From Gaetbulibacter_B jejuensis (GTDB taxonomy: Bacteria; Bacteroidota; Bacteroidia; Flavobacteriales; Flavobacteriaceae), in contig NZ_BAAAGF010000002.1 of NCBI RefSeq assembly GCF_039524015.1, positions 1 to 64,000 of the forward strand: DNA of 64,000 bases, read 5' to 3'. Of the stretch, positions 42,694 through 52,086 are shown one piece after another (positions within the stretch are counted from its first letter, which is position 1; the number at the start of each line of letters is the position of its first letter). A program made the position numbers and the translations under genes. A model generated the notes under the pieces. That model did not search any database. It saw nothing but the letters and a program-made list of their open reading frames with translations, and was not told the origin of the DNA.

Positions 42694-44076
42694 ATGAAAT
42701 CAATCCATCAAAATAAAATTTTTGTTTTGACAGCTATTCTTTTGTCGATTTTTAGCTGTAAAAACAATACCGAAAACAAAGAAAACTCTGAGTTAGCTTT
42801 AGCTAATAATACTAAAGTTGAATTAACCGAAAATCAACTGTTAGACACTATTCAATATCAGACATTCAATTACTTCTGGGATGGTGCAGAACCTAATTCA
42901 GGTTTGGCAAGAGAGCGTATTCACATGGATGATAAATACCCTTCATCACCAAAAAATACAGTTACAACTGGAGGAAGTGGTTTTGGGCTTATGGCAATTT
43001 TGGTTGGTGTTGAGCGTGGTTGGATTACTAGAGAACAAGCCTTCAATAGATACACTAAAATTGTAAACTTCCTTGAAAAAGCTGATCGTTTTCATGGTGC
43101 TTGGTCTCATTGGATAGATGGTGAAACAGGAAAAATGTATCCATTTGGTAAGAAAGATAATGGAGGAGATTTAGTTGAAACAGCATTTTTAATACAAGGC
43201 TTACTTACAGTTTCCGAATATTTCAAAGACGGAAACAAACAAGAGCAACAATTAGTAGCCAAAATAGATAAACTTTGGAAAGAAGTTGAATGGAATTGGT
43301 ATACCAAAGGAGGTGAAGACGTCTTGTATTGGCATTGGTCGCCAGAGTATGGCTGGGAAATGAATTTTCCTGTAGGCGGTTATAACGAATGCCTAATTAT
43401 GTATGTGCTTGCAGCAGCATCACCAACGTATCCAATTACAAAAGAAGTTTACGAAAAAGGTTGGGCAAGAAACGGAGCTATTGTTTCCAAAGATTCATAT
43501 TATGATGAAGAATTAGTTTTAGACTATTTTGAACATAGCGATGCACCAATAGGTCCTCTATTTTGGGCACATTATTCATACTTAGGTTTAAATCCAAATG
43601 GTCTAACAGATCAATTTGGAGATTACTGGAAACTGACTCAAAATCACGCTAAAATACATTACAAGTACGCTATAGATAACCCTAAAAATTACAAAGGTTA
43701 CGGGAAAGATATTTGGGGATTTACCTCAAGCTATTCCGTAAAAGGTTACGCAGGTCATAGACCTGGAGATGATCTTGGTGTAGTATCACCAACAGCTGCG
43801 TTATCCTCTTTTCCTTACACACCAAAAGAGAGTATGCAAATGCTAAAAAACCTTTATAAAAACCACGATAGTTTAGTAGGTAAATATGGTCCTTATGATG
43901 CTTTTAGTTTAGAACATAATTGGTACGTACCAAGATATTTGGCAATTGATCAAGGTCCAATTCCAGTAATGATTGAAAATTACAGAACAGGTTTGTTCTG
44001 GGATTTATTTATGAAAAATAAAGACCTGCAAAACGGTTTACAAAAACTAGGTTTTAAATACGAAAACAAAAGCTAA
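42694..44076 (+). CDS. GH144-type glycoside hydrolase (endo-beta-1,2-glucanase family), first copy
   Basis: From ATG 42694 the lipoprotein (lipobox SIFSC) has 460 residues; a TTG two codons earlier is also open. The domain runs QTFNYFWDGAEPNSGLARER, TTGGSGFGLMAILVGVERGW, ADRFHGAWSHWIDGETG, GGDLVETAFLIQGLL, LFWAHYSYLGLNP to the end. This is the glucoamylase-like Pfam family containing GH144 enzymes that cut beta-1,2-glucan into sophoro-oligosaccharides. It is likely surface-exposed. Family assignment is strong; exact specificity is inferred. Confidence 0.85.
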   Translation: MKSIHQNKIFVLTAILLSIFSCKNNTENKENSELALANNTKVELTENQLLDTIQYQTFNYFWDGAEPNSGLARERIHMDDKYPSSPKNTVTTGGSGFGLMAILVGVERGWITREQAFNRYTKIVNFLEKADRFHGAWSHWIDGETGKMYPFGKKDNGGDLVETAFLIQGLLTVSEYFKDGNKQEQQLVAKIDKLWKEVEWNWYTKGGEDVLYWHWSPEYGWEMNFPVGGYNECLIMYVLAAASPTYPITKEVYEKGWARNGAIVSKDSYYDEELVLDYFEHSDAPIGPLFWAHYSYLGLNPNGLTDQFGDYWKLTQNHAKIHYKYAIDNPKNYKGYGKDIWGFTSSYSVKGYAGHRPGDDLGVVSPTAALSSFPYTPKESMQMLKNLYKNHDSLVGKYGPYDAFSLEHNWYVPRYLAIDQGPIPVMIENYRTGLFWDLFMKNKDLQNGLQKLGFKYENKS

Positions 44077-45444
44077 ATGAAGATATTCAGTTTTATATTA
44101 TTATTAATTTTTTTTAGTTGCGGTTCTAGCGATGAATCTACATATCAAGAAACTAATGATCCTGTAGATGACGAAGTACCTACAGATGATGATCCTGTTG
44201 TAGTTAATCCTTTAACTGATGATCAAATAATGAATTTAACGCAGCGAGAAACCTTCAAGTATTTTTGGGATTATGCTGGTACTAATTCTGGAGCAGCTAA
44301 AGAACGTTACCATCCTAACAATCCGTCAGACAGTCAAAATGTAATTACAACTGGCGGAAGTGGTTTTGGACTTATGGCTATTTTGGTAGGTATAGAGCGT
44401 AATTATATTTCTCAAACTCAAGGTGTACAACGTTTAACACAAATACTCAATTTCTTTGAAAATGCTGATCGTTTTCATGGAGCATGGTCACATTGGATAG
44501 ATGATGGAACAGGAACTACAATTCCTTTTAGTACGCAGGATAATGGAGGAGATATTGTTGAAACAGCATTTTTTGCTCAAGGCTTAATTTGCGTGAAAGA
44601 ATATTTTAAAAACGGAACAACTGAAGAACAAGCTTTAGCAAACCAAGCTGATGCGCTTTGGAAAGGGGTCGAGTGGGATTGGTATACTAATAACCAAAAT
44701 AAATTACTATGGCATTGGAGTCCAACTAATGAATTTGCCATAAACCTAGAATTGAAAGGTTATAATGAAACTTTAATAGCATTTATTCTTGGTGCTGCAT
44801 CACCTGACTATGCAATTTCTTCAGATGTATACCATCAAGGATGGGCAAGTAGTGGAAGTATTGTGTCTTCATTAAGTCAATATAGTATTCCACTGATATT
44901 AGATCATGCAGGTTCAGGGACTGGTCCTTTGTTTTGGGCACATTATTCATACTTAGGATTAAACCCTTCAAACCTAAACGACCAGTATGCTAACTATTGG
45001 AACTTAAATGTTAATCATACCAATATTAATTATCAGCATTGTGTTAGTAACCCTCATAACTTTGCCGATTATGGTCCAGATTGTTGGGGATTAACAGCAA
45101 GTTATAGTCGTAATTCCGATGGTTCTGTAGGTTATTCTGCTCACGAACCAGAAAATGATAACGGTACAATTTCGCCAACAGCAGCTGTGAGTTCTATTCC
45201 ATATACGCCTGAGAAATCATTAGCAGCAATGCATTATTTCTACAATAACGATTTAATGGGACCAGCTGGTTTTTATGATGCTTTTAATCCACAATATAAT
45301 TGGGTGACTGAGCGCTATTTGGCAATTGATCAAGGTCCACAAATTATTATGATAGAAAATTATCGTACTGGGTTGCTATGGAATTTATTTATGCAAAACG
45401 AAGACGTACAAAACGGATTAGATACACTAGGATTCACCTATTAA
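44077..45444 (+). CDS. GH144-type glycoside hydrolase, second copy
   Basis: 455 residues, starting directly at the base after the first copy's stop. Lipobox FFSC (Cys about 15) and an acidic linker (DDPVVVNPLTDD) precede the same domain: ETFKYFWDYAGTNSGAAKERY, TTGGSGFGLMAILVGIERNY, ADRFHGAWSHWIDDGTG, GGDIVETAFFAQGLI, LFWAHYSYLGLNP. It is clearly a paralogue. The pair may split work between long polymer and oligosaccharide or between decorated and bare chains. Confidence 0.85.
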   Translation: MKIFSFILLLIFFSCGSSDESTYQETNDPVDDEVPTDDDPVVVNPLTDDQIMNLTQRETFKYFWDYAGTNSGAAKERYHPNNPSDSQNVITTGGSGFGLMAILVGIERNYISQTQGVQRLTQILNFFENADRFHGAWSHWIDDGTGTTIPFSTQDNGGDIVETAFFAQGLICVKEYFKNGTTEEQALANQADALWKGVEWDWYTNNQNKLLWHWSPTNEFAINLELKGYNETLIAFILGAASPDYAISSDVYHQGWASSGSIVSSLSQYSIPLILDHAGSGTGPLFWAHYSYLGLNPSNLNDQYANYWNLNVNHTNINYQHCVSNPHNFADYGPDCWGLTASYSRNSDGSVGYSAHEPENDNGTISPTAAVSSIPYTPEKSLAAMHYFYNNDLMGPAGFYDAFNPQYNWVTERYLAIDQGPQIIMIENYRTGLLWNLFMQNEDVQNGLDTLGFTY

Positions 45445-45454
45445 ACCAACTAAA

Positions 45455-46240
45455 ATGAAACACATTAAAACACAAATTACTTTTTGTCTGCTACTAATTA
45501 CATCACTAGCATTTGCGCAAAAAGATGTATTTAAAGAGAGGAAACATATAAAAGATGGAGATACGCTTAAGTACCGTATTATGTATCCCGAAAATTTTTC
45601 AGAAGATAAGCAATATCCTGTGGTATTATTTCTTCATGGTGCAGGTGAACGTGGTGATGATAACCAAAGACAACTAGCACACGGAAGCAAATTATTTGCA
45701 GACAAAACCAATCGTGGTGCATTTCCTGCAATAGTAATTTTTCCTCAGTGTCCTAAAGAAAGTTTTTGGTCTAATGCGGATGTAGACCGATCATCTTTTC
45801 CAAGAAAGTTAATCTTTCCTAAAGATAAAGAAGCGACAACACCAATGCAATTGGTTATAGATTTAATGCAAGACATTACCAGCAAAGACTATGTAAATAC
45901 AGACAAAGTTTATGTTGGAGGATTGTCTATGGGAGGAATGGGAACATTCGAAATTCTATCAAGACAACCAGAAATGTTTGCTGCTGCTTTTGCCATTTGC
46001 GGTGACGGTAATGCTGAATTAACTAAAAATTACGCTACTAAGGTGGAATTATGGGTGTTTCACGGTGCAAACGATGATGTTATAGACCCAAAAGGTTCAA
46101 TAAAAATGGTTAATGCTATTCTAGAAAATGGCGGAAAACCGAATTTCACTTTATACTCAGACGCAAACCACAATAGTTGGGATCCTGCTTTTGCAGAACC
46201 TGGATTATTAACATGGCTTTTCTCTAAATCAAAAAAATAA
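45455..46240 (+). CDS. Secreted alpha/beta-hydrolase, predicted carbohydrate esterase (CE1-like)
   Basis: 261 residues with signal peptide to AFAQ. Motifs: oxyanion region VVLFLHGAGERGDD (about 56-69), nucleophile GGLSMGG (Ser158), Asp in FHGANDDVIDP, and His in YSDANHNSWD. This is the PHB-depolymerase/feruloyl-esterase-like group. In this locus it probably removes acyl groups from the glycan. From here on, arginine codons shift from AGA toward CGT. Confidence 0.8.
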   Translation: MKHIKTQITFCLLLITSLAFAQKDVFKERKHIKDGDTLKYRIMYPENFSEDKQYPVVLFLHGAGERGDDNQRQLAHGSKLFADKTNRGAFPAIVIFPQCPKESFWSNADVDRSSFPRKLIFPKDKEATTPMQLVIDLMQDITSKDYVNTDKVYVGGLSMGGMGTFEILSRQPEMFAAAFAICGDGNAELTKNYATKVELWVFHGANDDVIDPKGSIKMVNAILENGGKPNFTLYSDANHNSWDPAFAEPGLLTWLFSKSKK

Positions 46241-46242
46241 TA

Positions 46243-48585
46243 ATGACAACGCTTAAACTTACTAACATAAAATCCCTTGCAATTGGTTTTGGTTTACTAA
46301 CCGCTGTATCATGCAACACCAATAGCAATAAAATAACATCGAAAAATACTGACAACCCTTATCAAGCTAAAGTAGATTCCATTATCGGATTAATGACTTT
46401 AGATGAAAAAATTGGTCAGTTAAATCTTCCAGCTACAGGCCCAATTACAACAGGTGCTTCAAAAAGTACTGATGTTGTAAAAAAGATTGAAGACGGAAAA
46501 ATTGGTGGTCTTTTTAATATTAAAGATCCAAAAAATATTTACGAAGTTCAGAAAATAGCAGTTGAAAAAAGCCGACTTGGTATTCCGCTTATTTTCGGAA
46601 TGGATGTTATTCACGGTTTTAAAACCACATTCCCAATTCCGTTAGGTTTATCTGCCTCTTGGGATATGGAAATGATTGAAAAAACAGCACAAATTGCAGC
46701 TAATGAAGCTAGTGCAAACGGTATTAACTGGACCTTTTCGCCAATGGTAGACATTTCTCGCGATCCACGTTGGGGACGCGTTTCCGAAGGTAATGGTGAA
46801 GATCCGTTTTTAGGTAGCGCTATTGCTCGCGCTATGGTTCGTGGCTATCAGCAAGATGATATCGCTGCAAATAATACCTTAATGTCTTGTGTAAAACACT
46901 TTGCTTTATATGGTGCGCCAGAAGCAGGTAGAGATTACAATACGGTAGATATGAGTCGTATTCGTATGTATAACGAATATTTAGCGCCTTACAAAGCTGC
47001 TGTAGACGAAGGTGTTGGTTCTGTGATGGCATCGTTTAACGAGATTGATGGTGTGCCTGCAACTGGAAACAAATGGTTATTAACCGATTTACTTCGTGAT
47101 GATTGGGGATTTAATGGTTTTGTAGTGTCTGATTATACTGGTATTTACGAAATGCGTGCACACGGAATGGGTGACGAATACGATGTAACCTCGCTAGCAT
47201 TAAAAGCTGGGTTAGATATGGATATGGCTGGTGATTCGCCAAATATTAAAGCCTCTTTTACGCATGCTTTAAAAGGTGCGTTAGACCAAGGTAGAATTTC
47301 TATGGAAGATATTGATACTGCTCTTGCACGTGTGTTAACCGCAAAATATCAATTAGGTTTATTTGACGATCCTTACAAATATTGCAGTGAAGAACGAGCT
47401 AAAAACGAAACCTACACACAAGAAAATAGAGATTATGCACGTCTTGTTGGTGCAGAATCTTCAGTATTATTAAAAAATGATAATCAGCTTTTACCATTAA
47501 AAAAATCTGGTACTATAGCTGTTATTGGTCCGTTAGCTAAAGCTAATAGTAATATGGCTGGGACTTGGTCTGTATCTACAGATCATAAAAATTCTATTTC
47601 AGTTTGGGACGGTTTACAACAAACCGTTGGTAACGATGTTAATTTGTTATATGCCAAAGGAAGTAACGTAGATTATGATTTAGACTTAGAAAAGCGCGCT
47701 ACAATGTTCGGTAAAGATATCCCAAGAGATGGAAGAACCGATCAGCAAATGCTTGATGAGGCTTTAGCAATCGCTAAAAAGTCTGATGTTATTGTAGCTG
47801 CTATTGGTGAGTCTGCTGAGTTTAGTGGCGAAAGTAGTAGTCGTACAGATTTAGGTATTCCGCAAGTACAAAAAGATTTATTACAAGCCTTATTAAAAAC
47901 AGGAAAACCAGTTGTTTTAGTACTGTTTACAGGTAGACCTTTAACGTTAGTTGAAGAGAGTGAAACCGTTCCGGCAATCCTTAATGTTTGGTTCCCAGGA
48001 AGTGAAGCTGGTTTATCCATTTCAGATGTATTATTTGGAGATGTTAACCCTTCAGGTAAGCTTACGGCAACATTCCCAAGAAATGTAGGTCAGGTGCCAT
48101 TATTCTACAACCATAAAAATACAGGTCGTCCATTAGGAAACGACGAAGGTCATTTTGAAAAATTCAAAACCAATTATTTAGATGTTCGTAACGAACCTTT
48201 ATATCCTTTTGGTTACGGATTAAGCTACACCACTTTTGAGTATAGCGAGCTTAAACTAGATAAAACATCAATGTCTCAAAACGATACAATTAATGTTTCG
48301 GTAGATATTACAAATACTGGTGACTACGACGGAAAAGAAGTAGCACAGTTATACATAAGAGATATGGTTGGTAGTGTAACAAGACCAGTAAAAGAGCTTA
48401 AAGGCTTCCAAAAAGTATTCATTAAAAAGGGAGAAACTGTAACGGTAACCTTTAAAATTTCGGTTGAAGACTTAAAATTCTACAACTCTAATTTAGATTT
48501 TGTTGCAGAATCTGGTGAATTCCAAGTTGCTATCGGAACAAACTCTGATGTTGCACTTAAAAATTCATTCAAACTTTTAGACTAA
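46243..48585 (+). CDS. GH3 beta-glucosidase (BglX type)
   Basis: 780 residues. Lipobox AVSC, N-terminal (alpha/beta)8 domain with SPMVDISRDPRWGRVSEGNGEDPFLG and nucleophile Asp297 in GFVVSDYTG, then the alpha/beta sandwich domain with GESAEFSGESSSRTDLGIP, and a C-terminal Fn3-like domain. It would cleave oligosaccharides to glucose in the periplasm. GH3 enzymes specific for sophorose accompany GH144 in known beta-1,2-glucan loci, so that linkage is the best guess. Confidence 0.93.
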   Translation: MTTLKLTNIKSLAIGFGLLTAVSCNTNSNKITSKNTDNPYQAKVDSIIGLMTLDEKIGQLNLPATGPITTGASKSTDVVKKIEDGKIGGLFNIKDPKNIYEVQKIAVEKSRLGIPLIFGMDVIHGFKTTFPIPLGLSASWDMEMIEKTAQIAANEASANGINWTFSPMVDISRDPRWGRVSEGNGEDPFLGSAIARAMVRGYQQDDIAANNTLMSCVKHFALYGAPEAGRDYNTVDMSRIRMYNEYLAPYKAAVDEGVGSVMASFNEIDGVPATGNKWLLTDLLRDDWGFNGFVVSDYTGIYEMRAHGMGDEYDVTSLALKAGLDMDMAGDSPNIKASFTHALKGALDQGRISMEDIDTALARVLTAKYQLGLFDDPYKYCSEERAKNETYTQENRDYARLVGAESSVLLKNDNQLLPLKKSGTIAVIGPLAKANSNMAGTWSVSTDHKNSISVWDGLQQTVGNDVNLLYAKGSNVDYDLDLEKRATMFGKDIPRDGRTDQQMLDEALAIAKKSDVIVAAIGESAEFSGESSSRTDLGIPQVQKDLLQALLKTGKPVVLVLFTGRPLTLVEESETVPAILNVWFPGSEAGLSISDVLFGDVNPSGKLTATFPRNVGQVPLFYNHKNTGRPLGNDEGHFEKFKTNYLDVRNEPLYPFGYGLSYTTFEYSELKLDKTSMSQNDTINVSVDITNTGDYDGKEVAQLYIRDMVGSVTRPVKELKGFQKVFIKKGETVTVTFKISVEDLKFYNSNLDFVAESGEFQVAIGTNSDVALKNSFKLLD

Positions 48586-48594
48586 TAGCTAACT

Positions 48595-51198
48595 ATGATG
48601 CCACACATTAAATATAAGACGCTTCCCCTTTCTCTCATATTATGTGTGGCTTTCCCTTTTTTGTGTTTTTCTTTATCAAAAACCATCAATTCGGGTTGGC
48701 AATATTCCGAGGATAAAACCCATTGGCAAACCGTAAATATTCCGCATACGTGGAATGATAAAGATGCGTTTGATGATGAGTCTGGTTATCGTCGTGGCTT
48801 AGGCTATTACAAAAAGCAAATCTATGTGTCTTCTCAAGATAAAGACCAGATTTTCTATCTAAAATTTAATGCTGTAAATCAGGAAGCTACTGTTTTTATT
48901 AATGGGAAAAAAGCAACCAATCACAAAGGTGGTTACACAGCGTTTAATGTCGAAATCACATCGCTTTTAAACTTTGATGCTTATAATTTAATTGAAGTTG
49001 AAGTCGATAATTCTCACAATGACAACATTCCACCTCTTGATGCCGATTTTACATTCTATGGTGGTATTTATCGTGATGTGGAATTGATCAAAGTCCCAAA
49101 ACAGCATTTTAGTTTAAAGGATTTTGCATCCGATGGTTTTTATGTCAATTATTACAACGTTTCCAACGACAAAGCTGGTGTAAAAGTTGATATATTGATA
49201 GATAATTTTGAAATCAAAACCGATGCACATTTATATCTTGAAATTTTAGATGCCGAAGGAAATCGTATTAGAGAAGAACATCAAGGATTAACTTTAAAAT
49301 CCTATAAAACCGAAACCGTTAAGGTCACGTTTCCTAAAATTAAAAACCCAAAATTGTGGTCACCAGACCATCCATATTTATACAAATTACAACTAACCTT
49401 AAGTGATAAAAACGGAACCATCTTAGACCAAAAACAATCTAATTTAGGCTTTCGTTGGGCAACTGTAGATCCTGAAAAAGGCTTTTTTCTTAACGGAAAA
49501 CCAATAAAATTAATTGGTGTTAATCGCCATCAAGATTATAAAGATTATGGGAATGCAGTACCAATTGATCTACAAAAACAGGATATTCATCTTATTAAAA
49601 ATATGGGTGCAAATGTGATACGGTTTGCACATTATCCGCATTCTAGAGAACTATATAAACTTTGTGACGAACTTGGTATTTTGGTATGGACAGAAATTCC
49701 TATCGTAAATAAAGTGACCGATTCTAAAACCTTTTTTGAGGTCTCAGATACAATGCAAAACGAGCATATCAAACAATATTACAATTACCCAAGTGTAGTG
49801 ATGTTTGGGTATATGAATGAAATTTTTCTGCGTTTAGCGTTCGATAGAAAATCATCGGATAAAGAAAAAGAAGCTCTAAAAACAACGACTTTAAAACTCG
49901 CTAACCAGCTAGAAGATTTAACTCGAAAATTGGCGCCAAACCATATTACAGTTATGGCTGGTCATTTAAACGAAGTTTATAACGACACTGGTATCGCAGA
50001 CTTACCAATGTTATTTGGTTGGAATCTGTACTTTGGTTGGTACGATGCACAAATTGAAGATTTAGGTAAATTCTTAGACCAGCAACATCAACGTTTTCCA
50101 AAACGCTCGTTATTGTTGTCGGAATATGGTCCTGGTGCAGATGTTAGAATTTTTACCAAAACACCTAAAAAATTCGATTTTTCTACCAATTATCAAGCAA
50201 AACTGCATCAATCGTATTACAAACAGATTACAGAAAGACCGTTTATGACAGGAATGACAGCTTGGAATTTTGCCGATTTTGGTTCAGAATTTCGTGGCGA
50301 TGCTATTCCGCACGTTAACCAAAAAGGACTGGTGCAATACGACCGAACACCAAAAGACATTTACTATTGGTACAAATCGGTTTTAGACGATAAAAAACCA
50401 TTCATAAATATCGCAACAGATTATTTAGAAGGAATGACTTTGATTGAAGAGGAACTATTTCCTATTCAAATATATTCTAATCAAAATGATGTTAATGTTA
50501 GTTTGAATGGTAAAAGCTTAGGTGGTTTTAAAGTAAAAAACGGTATTGTTTCTATTGATATGCCTTTCAAAAATGGTAATAATTCTATTAGAGTTTCAAC
50601 TGAAAATTTTTCTGAAGAAAAAACAATGCAAGTCAATCGTATTGAAGCTTTTGACTTTAAAAACTTTAAACGCTTTGGCATCAATTTAGGTGCGCATTTT
50701 AACTTTTATGATGAAGCACAAAACATCACATTTGTACCAGACCAAGAATATAAAAAAGGATGGTTTGGATATAAAGATGGTTCAGCTTATGGGATGACCA
50801 AAGATAAAAATCAAGGTCTGCCACATAATATTAAAAACACAGATGAGGAACCTTTATTTCAAACCTTATTAGAAGGTTGTACTAAATATCAACTAGACGT
50901 TCCTGAAGGCAATTACAACATTAAATTATACTTCGTAGAACCACAAATTAAGCCAACTGAAAACATTTATAACCTCTCAGAAGAAACATCAGAAAGTAAT
51001 AAAACACAACGCATTTTTGATGTGTATATTAACGATATACTAATCGAAAAGCAATTGAATTTAGCCCAAGCCTATCCAGAAAAATATGGTGTAACGTTAC
51101 AGGCAAATATTCAAACAAAAAAAGGACTAACTTTAAAACTCAACGCTATTGAAGGGTTACCTGTAATTAGCGGCATTTTAATTGAAAAACTAGACTAA
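48595..51198 (+). CDS. GH2 glycoside hydrolase with malectin-like C-terminal domain
   Basis: 867 residues with a type I signal peptide. Sugar-binding jelly roll (about 30-180; NIPHTWND, FYGGIYRDVELI), Ig-like domain, TIM barrel with GVNRHQDY and HYPHSRELYKLCDELGILVWTEIP, acid/base Glu409 (FGYMNE) and nucleophile Glu510 (LSEYG). A malectin-like module occupies about 690-865. GH2 covers beta-galactosidases, glucuronidases and others; this one cannot be narrowed safely. It points to a sugar other than glucose in the substrate. Confidence 0.88.
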   Translation: MMPHIKYKTLPLSLILCVAFPFLCFSLSKTINSGWQYSEDKTHWQTVNIPHTWNDKDAFDDESGYRRGLGYYKKQIYVSSQDKDQIFYLKFNAVNQEATVFINGKKATNHKGGYTAFNVEITSLLNFDAYNLIEVEVDNSHNDNIPPLDADFTFYGGIYRDVELIKVPKQHFSLKDFASDGFYVNYYNVSNDKAGVKVDILIDNFEIKTDAHLYLEILDAEGNRIREEHQGLTLKSYKTETVKVTFPKIKNPKLWSPDHPYLYKLQLTLSDKNGTILDQKQSNLGFRWATVDPEKGFFLNGKPIKLIGVNRHQDYKDYGNAVPIDLQKQDIHLIKNMGANVIRFAHYPHSRELYKLCDELGILVWTEIPIVNKVTDSKTFFEVSDTMQNEHIKQYYNYPSVVMFGYMNEIFLRLAFDRKSSDKEKEALKTTTLKLANQLEDLTRKLAPNHITVMAGHLNEVYNDTGIADLPMLFGWNLYFGWYDAQIEDLGKFLDQQHQRFPKRSLLLSEYGPGADVRIFTKTPKKFDFSTNYQAKLHQSYYKQITERPFMTGMTAWNFADFGSEFRGDAIPHVNQKGLVQYDRTPKDIYYWYKSVLDDKKPFINIATDYLEGMTLIEEELFPIQIYSNQNDVNVSLNGKSLGGFKVKNGIVSIDMPFKNGNNSIRVSTENFSEEKTMQVNRIEAFDFKNFKRFGINLGAHFNFYDEAQNITFVPDQEYKKGWFGYKDGSAYGMTKDKNQGLPHNIKNTDEEPLFQTLLEGCTKYQLDVPEGNYNIKLYFVEPQIKPTENIYNLSEETSESNKTQRIFDVYINDILIEKQLNLAQAYPEKYGVTLQANIQTKKGLTLKLNAIEGLPVISGILIEKLD

Positions 51199-52086
51199 AT
51201 GAAATTAGTAATAAACGTATTTATATTCTTTTTTGTGTTAACACTTTCAGCACAAAACAAAGCGACTTACACGTATTCCATCAAAGGAACAGACACATTA
51301 AAACTAGATGTTTACACACCAGAAAACATAAAAAAAACAGATACGTTACCTGTGTTACTTTGGATGCATGGTGGCGGATTTGCAGTTGGTCATAGAGATT
51401 ATATAGACGATGAAAATTTAGTGAAATATGCAGCCAAAGAGCAGAATTATATTGGTATTTCCATTTCGTATCGTTTGCTAAGAAAAGGCACAACAACAGG
51501 TTTTGGTTGCGATTGTACTAAAGACGAAAAATTGGAAACTTTTAAACAAGCCGCTATCGATTATATGGATGCTGCAAAATATGTGGTTGAGCACGCTAAC
51601 GAGCTTCAAATCGATACTACAAAAATCATTGCTGGTGGTAGTAGCGCTGGTGCTGAAGGTATCCTAAATGCAGTTTTTATGCGCGAGTATTTTGTAGATA
51701 ATGCTGAGGCGTATAGCAATGTAAAATTCGCTGGTGCTTTTTCTTGCGCTGGTGCTATTGTTGATGCAAGTTATATGACGCCAGAAAATGCTGTGCCAAC
51801 GGTGTTATATCACGGCACTAAAGACCAATTGGTACCATACGGAAATGCACCACATCATTATTGCGCACCAACAAAAGACGGTTATATAATGTTAGATGGT
51901 TCTAAAATTATTGCTGATAAATTAGAGGAATTTGAAACGTCATTCTATTTCAATATTGTGAAAGAAGCACGTCACGAAATTTCCAGAATTCCTTATGAGG
52001 AATTGGATATTGTGTTCAATTTTTTTGAGCGCACAGTGATTAACGATGAGGTTGTTCAAACTAAAATTATAAAAACTAAAAAGTAA
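51199..52086 (+). CDS. Secreted HGGG-type carboxylesterase
   Basis: 295 residues with signal peptide to LSAQ. Oxyanion-hole motif LLWMHGGGFAVGH (HGGG at 57-60), nucleophile Ser149 in GGSSAG, Asp in YHGTKDQLVPY and His in KEARHEIS. A Cys pair (GCDC, 103-106 region) is unusual for the family. It is the second esterase of the locus. Its TAA overlaps the sulfatase ATG (TAATG). Confidence 0.82.
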   Translation: MKLVINVFIFFFVLTLSAQNKATYTYSIKGTDTLKLDVYTPENIKKTDTLPVLLWMHGGGFAVGHRDYIDDENLVKYAAKEQNYIGISISYRLLRKGTTTGFGCDCTKDEKLETFKQAAIDYMDAAKYVVEHANELQIDTTKIIAGGSSAGAEGILNAVFMREYFVDNAEAYSNVKFAGAFSCAGAIVDASYMTPENAVPTVLYHGTKDQLVPYGNAPHHYCAPTKDGYIMLDGSKIIADKLEEFETSFYFNIVKEARHEISRIPYEELDIVFNFFERTVINDEVVQTKIIKTKK

